Shown here: positions 1 to 5,925 of the stretch, in pieces
Layout of the letters: the number at the start of each line of letters is the position of its first letter
Numbering within the stretch: the stretch's first letter is position 1
NCBI GenBank assembly: GCA_900769205.1
Contig: CAAGFS010000057.1
Coordinates: forward strand, 1 to 14,734
From: Clostridia bacterium
Lineage (GTDB): Bacteria > Bacillota > Clostridia > Christensenellales > CAG-917
Direction of reading: 5' to 3'
DNA: 14,734 bases
The notes under the pieces: model-generated
What the model was told of the DNA's origin: nothing
What the model saw: the letters and a program-made list of their open reading frames with translations, nothing else
Database searches by the model: none
Program-made: the position numbers and the translations under genes

Positions 1-260
1 CGTCCGCTGACACCCCACGTTCATACGGCACTTAACGCGCAATATCCTACTACTTCCCTGTCGGTGATTTTATTCTATCACCCGCCGCGCAAAGTGGCAA
101 GAGATAGAGAGCAATTTGTTTTTTCTTCTTCAAAAAACCGCGCTTGCTCACACGCAAACGGATTGCGCCGCTTTTGCATAAAAGGTATAAAATCAAAGCG
201 TTTCCGCGCGATTTTGCAAATTGCAAAACCAAACGGGGCGTGCGCAGAAAAAATTATTTG
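1..260. other. No convincing gene; left-edge intergenic or gene-end region
   Basis: I find no recognisable protein or RNA here. One plus-strand frame (frame 1) stays open from the window edge to the stop ending at 291, about 96 codons. It runs straight through the promoter of the next gene, has no clear ribosome binding site and matches no family I know, so I do not call it. A small inverted repeat, GGTGAT (63-68) and ATCACC (77-82) around an 8-base spacer, is the only structure seen; it lacks a T-tract and is not a terminator on the plus strand. Confidence 0.5.
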
Positions 261-289
261 TTGCGAAGCGGGCAAATCGGTATTATACT
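261..289 (+). promoter_or_regulatory. Sigma-A-like promoter for the DUF5058-like operon
   Basis: TTGCGA (261-266) and TATACT (284-289) are separated by exactly 17 bases. This places the start of transcription near 296, about 28 bases before the ATG at 324. The -10 box matches the consensus at five of six bases and the -35 box at four of six. No TG extension precedes this -10, unlike four other promoters in the window. CAGGAG at 311-316 is the ribosome binding site. Confidence 0.6.
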
Positions 290-323
290 GATTCTATAAA
301 AATCGTAAAACAGGAGTGCGCTT

Positions 324-1175
324 ATGATTGGAAATACGTTGAGTGCAAGGGAGTTTCACCTTGACGATCCGATAATGTTCGTGCTGTACGGCGTGGTGCT
401 TGCGTTCGTCGTAGCGCTTTGTCTATTCTACATACTCTCCGCGCTCAAACGAGCAAAACAACTGGGGATTGAATCGACAAAGATCAAAAAGGTTGTTTCG
501 TCGTCGATTGCGTTTTCGGTGTTGCCGGGGCTTGGCATCGCGCTTGGAGTCGTCACTCTCGTAGGCACGCTCGGAGTTGCCTTCCCTGCGATAAGGCTTT
601 CGGTTGTCGGCGCGCTTCAATACGAAACGCAGATGGCGGACGGAACCGCAACCGCGATTGCAGGTTCTATGTCCGCGCTTATGGCGCAGGGGATGACCGC
701 CCGAGATTTTGCAACCATTGCGATGATTATGACCATTGCAATCTGCACGGGTGGAATCGAAGTGCTTTTCTTTTATCGCATGTATCAGCCCAAAATCGGC
801 AAACTTATGACAAAATCCGCTTCGTCGGGGACAAAAAAGAGCGTAAATATCGGCGATCTCGTGTTTCAGGTCGTGTTTATCGGAATGGTCATAGGCTACC
901 TTGCCATGAGCATAGGCACGATAACGAAGGCGGTTGCCTTTGTGGACAGCTACTATTATTTCATTGCCGTGATAGTCGCAATGGGAGTGATGTACGTCTG
1001 CGAATTGCTCATCAACAAAGCGGGCTGGAAATGGCTTGACAGTTTCTCCACGCCCGTATCTATGCTGATTGCCATGATAGTGGTTGGTATATTGAGTTTC
1101 TGCGCGCACAAATACGGCTGGGCGCTGTCAACGACTTCCGACGCAACGCAAGCGGTTGCAAGTCTGATTGCATAA
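324..1175 (+). CDS. DUF5058-like integral membrane protein
   Basis: A 283-residue, very hydrophobic protein with about six membrane segments, near residues 17-40, 60-82, 126-150, 177-200, 208-230 and 242-262. The segment around residues 62-98, with SVLPGLGIALGV followed by PAIRLSVVGALQYE, resembles the DUF5058 family (Pfam) as I remember it. That family has no assigned function; membrane topology and pairing with a second membrane protein suggest a transporter, which is inference. The start is set by ATG at 324 with CAGGAG eight bases upstream. The stop codon overlaps the ribosome binding site of the next gene, so the two are almost certainly co-transcribed and translationally linked. No signal peptide, catalytic motif or ATP-binding motif is visible. 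Confidence 0.75.
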   Translation: MIGNTLSAREFHLDDPIMFVLYGVVLAFVVALCLFYILSALKRAKQLGIESTKIKKVVSSSIAFSVLPGLGIALGVVTLVGTLGVAFPAIRLSVVGALQYETQMADGTATAIAGSMSALMAQGMTARDFATIAMIMTIAICTGGIEVLFFYRMYQPKIGKLMTKSASSGTKKSVNIGDLVFQVVFIGMVIGYLAMSIGTITKAVAFVDSYYYFIAVIVAMGVMYVCELLINKAGWKWLDSFSTPVSMLIAMIVVGILSFCAHKYGWALSTTSDATQAVASLIA

Positions 1176-1185
1176 GGAGGCGGAT

Positions 1186-2130
1186 ATGAAAAAGAAAGAA
1201 ACGAGAATTGCAAACGACTACAATCTCAAAAATCACGTCATTGGCAAGATATGGATGGCTTGCGCGCTTGCGATATTCTTCTGTGTGCCCGCAACCATCT
1301 GCATATACTACGGAGTCACGCCGAATATGGCGGTTATGGCGTCCCCCGCAGTGCTTATCCCCTTTATCATCAACTTCATCTCGGGCATCGTCGAACCTAT
1401 AATCTACTCGCCCATGCTCGGCACCAACAGCGCGTATCTCGCCTTCATCACAGGCAATCTGTCAAACCTGAAAATACCGTGCGTCGTCAAGGCGCAGGAG
1501 ATTTGCGACACCAAAATCGGCACGGAAGAAAACGAAGTGGTGGCAACGCTTTCGGTTGCGGTCAGCACCCTTGTGACCACGCTTATCATAGCGGTTTTCG
1601 TGCTTATTCTCGCGGTGAGCAATCTGCGCGGAGCGATTATGGCAAACGAATGGATTATGCCCGCGTTCACTTGCGTGGTGTACGCGCTTTTCGGCTCGCT
1701 GGGCGGAAAATACGTTGTGAAAAACATCAAACTCGCATTCCTTCCCCTTGTGAGCATAGTCGTGCTTTCAATCATTCTCGGCGTGTGCAAACTCGACGTC
1801 GGCTCGGCGTATCTGTTTGTGGGCATCGCCCTGTCCGCACTCTTTGCGGGATTGCAGATTGCAAGACAAAAGAAAAAACAAAAGGCGCAACAAGAGCAGG
1901 AACGCCTTGAACGGATTGCGTCCGAAGAAGTGGAAATCATCCCCTGCACCGCGGACGACGAGAGCGAAAAGCAAACGCAAAACGACTCGGACGAAAACAA
2001 CGCTTCGGACGAAAACGAGAAAGTCGTGACGGACGAGAGCGAGAAAACGGAGAAAAGCGTCGCGGAAAATCAAGCGGAAAAGGACGTTGATTGCGCCAAG
2101 CCGTGCGCATCCGACGAAACGAACGAATGA
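1186..2130 (+). CDS. Six-helix membrane partner of the DUF5058-like protein, with a long charged C-terminal tail
   Basis: A 314-residue protein starting at ATG 1186, fixed by AAGGAGG (1174-1180), which overlaps the stop of the upstream gene. A TTG at 1168 in the same frame lies inside the upstream gene and has no ribosome site, so it is rejected as the start. Membrane segments are near residues 21-43, 48-70, 120-145, 153-170, 180-201 and 204-225. Between segments 2 and 3 lies a conserved-looking stretch with SPMLGTNSAYLAFITGNLSN, which probably forms a functional loop or re-entrant segment. From about residue 227 the protein turns soluble: a Lys/Gln/Glu-rich likely coiled coil, then about 60 residues rich in Asp, Glu, Ser and Asn with DESEK and SDEN repeats. 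The family name is unknown to me. The tight operon suggests one heteromeric membrane complex with the upstream protein. The tail is probably cytoplasmic; its role cannot be read. Confidence 0.72.
   Translation: MKKKETRIANDYNLKNHVIGKIWMACALAIFFCVPATICIYYGVTPNMAVMASPAVLIPFIINFISGIVEPIIYSPMLGTNSAYLAFITGNLSNLKIPCVVKAQEICDTKIGTEENEVVATLSVAVSTLVTTLIIAVFVLILAVSNLRGAIMANEWIMPAFTCVVYALFGSLGGKYVVKNIKLAFLPLVSIVVLSIILGVCKLDVGSAYLFVGIALSALFAGLQIARQKKKQKAQQEQERLERIASEEVEIIPCTADDESEKQTQNDSDENNASDENEKVVTDESEKTEKSVAENQAEKDVDCAKPCASDETNE
1987..2016 (+). repeat. Short in-frame direct repeat in the acidic tail
   Basis: TCGGACGAAAAC occurs at 1987-1998 and again at 2005-2016, 18 bases (six codons) apart, encoding two SDEN units. 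Related units (DESEK twice) lie on both sides. This suggests the tail grew by small in-frame duplications. Confidence 0.6.
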
Positions 2131-2159
2131 AAAGATGAAAACGGGCGATTTTTGTCCTT

Positions 2160-2193
2160 CGCGCGCGCATTGACGCGCGCGTTTCAATATTTT
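2160..2193 (+). terminator. GC-rich hairpin after the DUF5058-like operon
   Basis: A perfect 8-bp stem of CGCGCGCG (2160-2167 with 2174-2181) closes a CATTGA loop. It is followed by an interrupted, T-rich tract (TTTCAATATTTT, 2182-2193). It sits 29 bases after the operon's stop codon and just before the next promoter. The broken T-tract makes termination efficiency uncertain. Confidence 0.55.
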
Positions 2194-2195
2194 GC

Positions 2196-2224
2196 TTGTT
2201 ATTGCGCCCGACAAGTGATATAAT
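2196..2224 (+). promoter_or_regulatory. Promoter of the sulfatase gene, with extended -10
   Basis: TTGTTA (2196-2201), a 17-base spacer and a perfect TATAAT (2219-2224). The -10 is preceded by TG one base away, giving TGATATAAT at 2216-2224, a classical extended -10. Transcription should start near 2231, leaving a leader of about 55 bases. The -35 begins only a few bases after the upstream terminator. Confidence 0.75.
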
Positions 2225-2263
2225 CGTTTTATAAACGATTTTTATATCATTATAAAAAACGAT
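2223..2263 (+). promoter_or_regulatory. Operator-like palindromes overlapping the sulfatase promoter start
   Basis: ATCGTTT (2223-2229) and AAACGAT (2233-2239) form a perfect 7-bp inverted repeat around TAT, covering the end of the -10 box and the expected transcription start. TTTTTATA (2239-2246) and TATAAAAA (2251-2258) form a second palindrome around TCAT. A third AAACGAT half-site lies at 2257-2263. The position is typical of a repressor operator. It is too AT-rich and lacks the geometry for a terminator. No candidate regulator is encoded in the window. Confidence 0.45.
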
Positions 2264-2285
2264 AAAACACAAAAGGGGTAAAAAT

Positions 2286-4424
2286 ATGGACGACAACAAC
2301 AACGTCAACGTCAATTGCGAAGACGAAAACGTTTCTTGCTCGTGCGAAAGCGAAAGCAAAGAGCCACAGCTTGCTCACGTTGACAAATCAAGACGCATCT
2401 TCGACATAGTGTATCTTGCTTTGTGTTCGGCATTTATGCTTGTGATGTGGTGCACGGGCTTCAACTTCCTTCCGCTCGTTGCGGACATTCTCGGCATAGT
2501 TGCGGGCATGCTGGTGCTTGTGAGATTGCTCACCAAAAAGAACGTCGGGCTCTATCTTTGGATTTCCTACGTCGTGTGTATGGGCGGGCTTTTCGTGTTC
2601 TTTCTCATCTGGGGAGCGGAAAGTTTCGGGAAAAACCTTTGGTACAACTTCGTGCTCGTGCTCTTTCCCATTCTGCTTGCCGCGCTCGTGTACGTTGCGG
2701 ACCGTTTCATCAAAAAGAAATTTGCTCTGCGCCTGACCTGCTCGATTTGCGCGTTTTTGATGGCAGGCACCGCGATTATCAACGTATTCTTCTACAATCT
2801 CCGTCTGCGCCCGACCTGCGACAGTTTGCAAGAAGGTCACGACGACTATCTCAAAAGCGTTGCGGACAGATATTCAACCAACACCAATTCGCCCAACGTG
2901 CTCGTCATTCTTATGGACGATATGGCGTACAGCGACATCTCCGCATACAGTTATCTCGGCAGCGAAAACGCCACGATAAACACCCCCAACATCGACTCTA
3001 TCGCGGACGGCGGAATCATGATGGACAACTTCTATTCCGCCTCTCCCGTGTGCTCCCCCTCGAGATTTTCCATTCTCACGGGCAGATATTCCTCGCGCGG
3101 ATACCTTGACAACGTGGTGTTCCCAAGCGATATTCAGTCAAATCCGTGGTCTCCCACGCACTTCCTCAATCCCTATCAGTTCCTTTGCAACGTGGACGGC
3201 ATTCTCGGCGACGAAATCACGTTTGCGGAAGTTTTGCAGGCCGCGGGCTACAACACGGGTTGCATAGGCAAGTGGAATCTCGGCGACTATGGTCAATATC
3301 TCCCGACAAGTCAGGGCTTCGACTATTTCTACGGCAGTTATTACGTCAACGATATGACGCCTTACAACTGGGTTGAAGACAAAGTTGACGAGCAAGGCAA
3401 CTTCACAAGCAAGGAAGTGCGCTCTCACAAAGAGAATCTCGACCAGTCGGACAGCACTCGTCTTCTCACAGCTCAAATGCTCAACTTCATCGAGTCTTCG
3501 GTTGAAAACAACGAGAAGTTCCTTGCGTATTACACGACTCCGTGGCCGCACTTCCCCATCTATTCCAACAACGACGGCAACGGCAAGGGCGACGTCACCG
3601 ACGACACCTATATCGACTGCATCGAGGAGTTTGACAAATATCTCGGCGACGTGCTCAACTATCTCAAAACCACGCCCGATCCAAACGGTTCAGGCACGCT
3701 TTACGACAACACTCTCATCGTGTTCACCTCGGACAACGGTCCCGGTCGTGAAGGCGTGACGGGCGATATGCGCGGAAGAAAGAACACCACCTTCGAAGGC
3801 GGTATGAAAGTGCCCATTCTCGCAAGTTATCCCAACGGCAATCTCGGCAAAGGCAGCGCAATCGCAAGCGAGTCCTTCGAGTACTATCAATGGACCAACA
3901 ACTCCGAGCGCACGGACGCGGGCAACGTTGCAAGCAAGACGAAGTCGGAAATCGCAACCGTCGGCACGACGAAACATATCGACGCAAGCAGCATGAACTT
4001 CGACCTGTTCAACACCATATTGCGCTATTGCGGAATCACCGGCTCCGACGGCTCGGTGTATCTCCCCACCGACCGCATCATCGACGGCGCGGACTTGTAC
4101 GACTTGTGGCAGGCAAACGTGCCGACGTCAACGCGCGTGCACGACAAAATCTTCTATCTGAAGAAAGGCAAATGCCAGGCGGTGCAAATGGCTGTTGAAG
4201 TGAACGGCACGGTTTACGATTTCAAATATTTCGACAAAGTGCGCACGGAAAACTCCGCTTTCATAGACCAGATGTACAAAAACTATCTGTTCAATCTCGA
4301 CACCGACCCGGCGGAAGGCTATTCCATATCCAAGGAATTGCCCGAAGTCGCCGCCCTTCTCAACTCCGAACTGCAAGCATTCCGCAAAGAAATGCAGACA
4401 AACCGCAGGGGTATAATCAAATAA
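2286..4424 (+). CDS. Membrane-anchored formylglycine-type sulfatase (alkaline phosphatase fold)
   Basis: A 712-residue protein starting at ATG 2286 behind AAAAGGGG. About 35 polar, Asn/Cys-rich residues precede five membrane segments, near residues 38-55, 62-82, 88-110, 116-138 and 147-170. The rest, from about residue 200, is a sulfatase domain expected outside the cell. Active-site features seen are D211-D212, the CSPSR signature with C256 as the formylglycine precursor and R260, H422 in a PWPHFP motif, D483-N484 in SDNGP, and K499. This predicts hydrolysis of sulfate esters after oxidation of C256 by a maturase (anaerobic anSME type), which is not in the window. The usual GKWHLG motif reads GKWNLG here, with N331 in place of the active-site His. 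The five-helix anchor resembles lipoteichoic acid synthase layout, but the Cys signature argues for a sulfatase rather than a phosphoglycerol transferase. The gene is monocistronic, with its own promoter and terminator. The substrate is unknown. Confidence 0.88.
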   Translation: MDDNNNVNVNCEDENVSCSCESESKEPQLAHVDKSRRIFDIVYLALCSAFMLVMWCTGFNFLPLVADILGIVAGMLVLVRLLTKKNVGLYLWISYVVCMGGLFVFFLIWGAESFGKNLWYNFVLVLFPILLAALVYVADRFIKKKFALRLTCSICAFLMAGTAIINVFFYNLRLRPTCDSLQEGHDDYLKSVADRYSTNTNSPNVLVILMDDMAYSDISAYSYLGSENATINTPNIDSIADGGIMMDNFYSASPVCSPSRFSILTGRYSSRGYLDNVVFPSDIQSNPWSPTHFLNPYQFLCNVDGILGDEITFAEVLQAAGYNTGCIGKWNLGDYGQYLPTSQGFDYFYGSYYVNDMTPYNWVEDKVDEQGNFTSKEVRSHKENLDQSDSTRLLTAQMLNFIESSVENNEKFLAYYTTPWPHFPIYSNNDGNGKGDVTDDTYIDCIEEFDKYLGDVLNYLKTTPDPNGSGTLYDNTLIVFTSDNGPGREGVTGDMRGRKNTTFEGGMKVPILASYPNGNLGKGSAIASESFEYYQWTNNSERTDAGNVASKTKSEIATVGTTKHIDASSMNFDLFNTILRYCGITGSDGSVYLPTDRIIDGADLYDLWQANVPTSTRVHDKIFYLKKGKCQAVQMAVEVNGTVYDFKYFDKVRTENSAFIDQMYKNYLFNLDTDPAEGYSISKELPEVAALLNSELQAFRKEMQTNRRGIIK

Positions 4425-4440
4425 CGATCTATAACGTAAA

Positions 4441-4469
4441 AAAAGCACCGCAAATCGCGGTGCTTTTTT
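4441..4469. terminator. Terminator of the sulfatase gene
   Basis: GCACCGC (4445-4451) pairs with GCGGTGC (4457-4463) around an AAATC loop. Six Ts follow (4464-4469) and an A-run precedes. It lies 17 bases after the sulfatase stop. The preceding A-run means it could also act on minus-strand transcripts. Confidence 0.88.
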
Positions 4470-4509
4470 GTATTATAAAACCTCAGGACATTACGGTGGA
4501 TTTATAAAC

Positions 4510-4537
4510 AAAAAATCGGGCGCAAGATTGCGCCCGA
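4510..4537 (-). terminator. Terminator of the class II aldolase gene
   Basis: A perfect 10-bp inverted repeat, TCGGGCGCAA (4516-4525) with TTGCGCCCGA (4528-4537), has a tiny loop. Six As at 4510-4515 on the plus strand give the U-tract on the minus strand. It lies 21 bases beyond the aldolase stop and back to back with the sulfatase terminator. Confidence 0.85.
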
Positions 4538-4557
4538 ACGATTTTTGACTATGAAAA

Positions 4558-5805
4558 TTATTCTTGCGTAAGATAATCTCTGCAAGCGTCTTCGAGTGCT
4601 CTGCACACGTTGAAAGCGTCTTCGAGGTCTTTTCCGCGCACTATCACGCCGTGATGAGCCATAAAGCAGGCGGGAGCGTTGCCTATTGCCGCGGCAACGT
4701 TTTTGACAAGACCGCTCGTGCCGGGCAATGCAGCTTTTGCGCACGGAATCTCGTCTCCGAGAACGTCGCGATACTTTTCGGGCACGGGCATAGCTTTGCC
4801 CATTGCGGCGAGTATGCAACCGTAGAAGGGGTGCGTGTGGATTGACGCGGTGATACCGTCGCCGTTTTTCAGGCAGATTGCGTGGATACCCTTTTCGCTG
4901 GTGGCTTTGTTGGTGCCCGTCCATTCGAGCGTTTCCATATCAACCTTTGCCATTTGCTCGGGCTTGAGCATAACGTAATCTATTCCGGACGGAGTTGCAA
5001 GCATATATTTGTCGTCAAGTCTGACGCCGATGTTGCCCCAGGTGCCCTGAACGAGATTTTCGTCGAGAAGTCTGACTCCCGCGTCTTTGATGTCCTGTGC
5101 GATTTTCTTTTCTTCGTCGCTGACGACTGCGGTTTGTTTTTCTTCTTTCTTTTCTTCGGCGCCCGTTTCGGCGGCTTTTTGTTGGTTTTGGTTGGTCTTG
5201 GAATATTTGAGTTTGAACACGACGTGTTCGAGCAACGCGTCAAGCGCGTTCATATGGTCGGTTCCGCCCTTCTTTTCGGCAAGGATTTCCGCATTGCATG
5301 CCTTGTCGAGCACGAGCGTTGCCGTGAACACTTCGTCAAGCGTGCGTCCCGTCACAACCGCGCCAGCTTCGGGAAGCAAGCAAACGTTGCGCTGACCTGA
5401 AAGAGCCGCAACCACGTCGGAGGCGACGTTCTTTTGCGCGCATTTGATTGACACACCGCACACCTGCGCCAAATCGTCAAGAATGGGCATAAGGGTTTTT
5501 CTCTTTGAAGAAAACTCAACCGTGCTGTCGCTGTCCACGATAGCCGCCGCGCCCGCGTTTTTGTCCTGGCGCACCGCGCAGTAAAGAATGACCGCCGCCG
5601 CTCTGAAATTGCCTTCGAGCGATTCGATATTCTTGTCGTTGACAAAAGTCAGGTCTTCCGCTTTGACGTCGGAATAGTCTATTTTCGGATTTGTGATGAC
5701 GATGCCGTCGTCTTGTCTGACCGCAATGTAGCCTGATTGCAAATACTTCTTTTCCGCAAGCATACGCGCGTACTTATTGACGTTTGCAACAATCAATTCG
5801 TTCAT
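4558..5805 (-). CDS. Tandem class II aldolase/adducin-domain protein with a degenerate first domain
   Basis: A 415-residue cytosolic protein. ATG 5805 is chosen as start because AAGGAGA (5811-5817) sits at proper spacing; an in-frame ATG at 5823 has none. The C-terminal half (about residues 230-415) is a class II aldolase/adducin domain of the fuculose-phosphate-aldolase type. It has GTWGNIGVR (254-262), TPSG (271-274), E304, the zinc ligands H323 and H325 (HTHP), and HHG with H384. The N-terminal half (about 10-180) repeats the fold in weakened form: IAVRQDDGIVITNP and IDY align with IGVRLDDKYMLATP and IDY. There HTH is replaced by DSD (91-93) and HHG by EAG (146-148), so zinc binding should be lost. 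A Lys/Glu/Gln-rich linker (about 203-232) joins the two. It probably cleaves a hydroxy-sugar or sugar phosphate, or acts as an epimerase or decarboxylase as other family members do; the substrate is not readable. It lies downstream of the aminotransferase but has its own promoter. Confidence 0.85.
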   Translation of the reverse strand: MNELIVANVNKYARMLAEKKYLQSGYIAVRQDDGIVITNPKIDYSDVKAEDLTFVNDKNIESLEGNFRAAAVILYCAVRQDKNAGAAAIVDSDSTVEFSSKRKTLMPILDDLAQVCGVSIKCAQKNVASDVVAALSGQRNVCLLPEAGAVVTGRTLDEVFTATLVLDKACNAEILAEKKGGTDHMNALDALLEHVVFKLKYSKTNQNQQKAAETGAEEKKEEKQTAVVSDEEKKIAQDIKDAGVRLLDENLVQGTWGNIGVRLDDKYMLATPSGIDYVMLKPEQMAKVDMETLEWTGTNKATSEKGIHAICLKNGDGITASIHTHPFYGCILAAMGKAMPVPEKYRDVLGDEIPCAKAALPGTSGLVKNVAAAIGNAPACFMAHHGVIVRGKDLEDAFNVCRALEDACRDYLTQE

Positions 5806-5857
5806 TTTTTTCTCCTTATACACGGCAAAATCCTATTCTATTATTGCCGTCACGCTT

Positions 5858-5885
5858 ATTATATCAAACCTTTGAAAAAATGCAA
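5858..5885 (-). promoter_or_regulatory. Promoter of the aldolase gene, with extended -10
   Basis: On the minus strand, TATAAT (5858-5863) is preceded by TG one base away (TGATATAAT, 5858-5866). A weak -35, TTGCAT (5880-5885), lies 16 bases upstream. Transcription would start near 5851, leaving a leader of about 45 bases before the ATG at 5805. Confidence 0.62.
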
Positions 5886-5888
5886 CAT

Positions 5889-5918
5889 AAAAACGTCGGC
5901 GCATTTTGTTGCGCCGAC
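5889..5918 (-). terminator. Terminator of the aminotransferase gene
   Basis: GTCGGCGC (5895-5902) pairs with GCGCCGAC (5911-5918), an 8-bp GC-rich stem with an 8-base loop. Five As at 5889-5893 give the U-tract on the minus strand. It starts seven bases beyond the aminotransferase stop and ends before the aldolase promoter, so the two genes are probably separate units apart from read-through. Confidence 0.83.
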
Positions 5919-5925
5919 CAAGTTT

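Noticed and set aside
423..1109. Long antisense frame of 228 codons opposite the DUF5058-like gene
   Set aside because: His/Arg-rich shadow translation with no ribosome site or family signature; the sense frame has clear membrane-protein structure.
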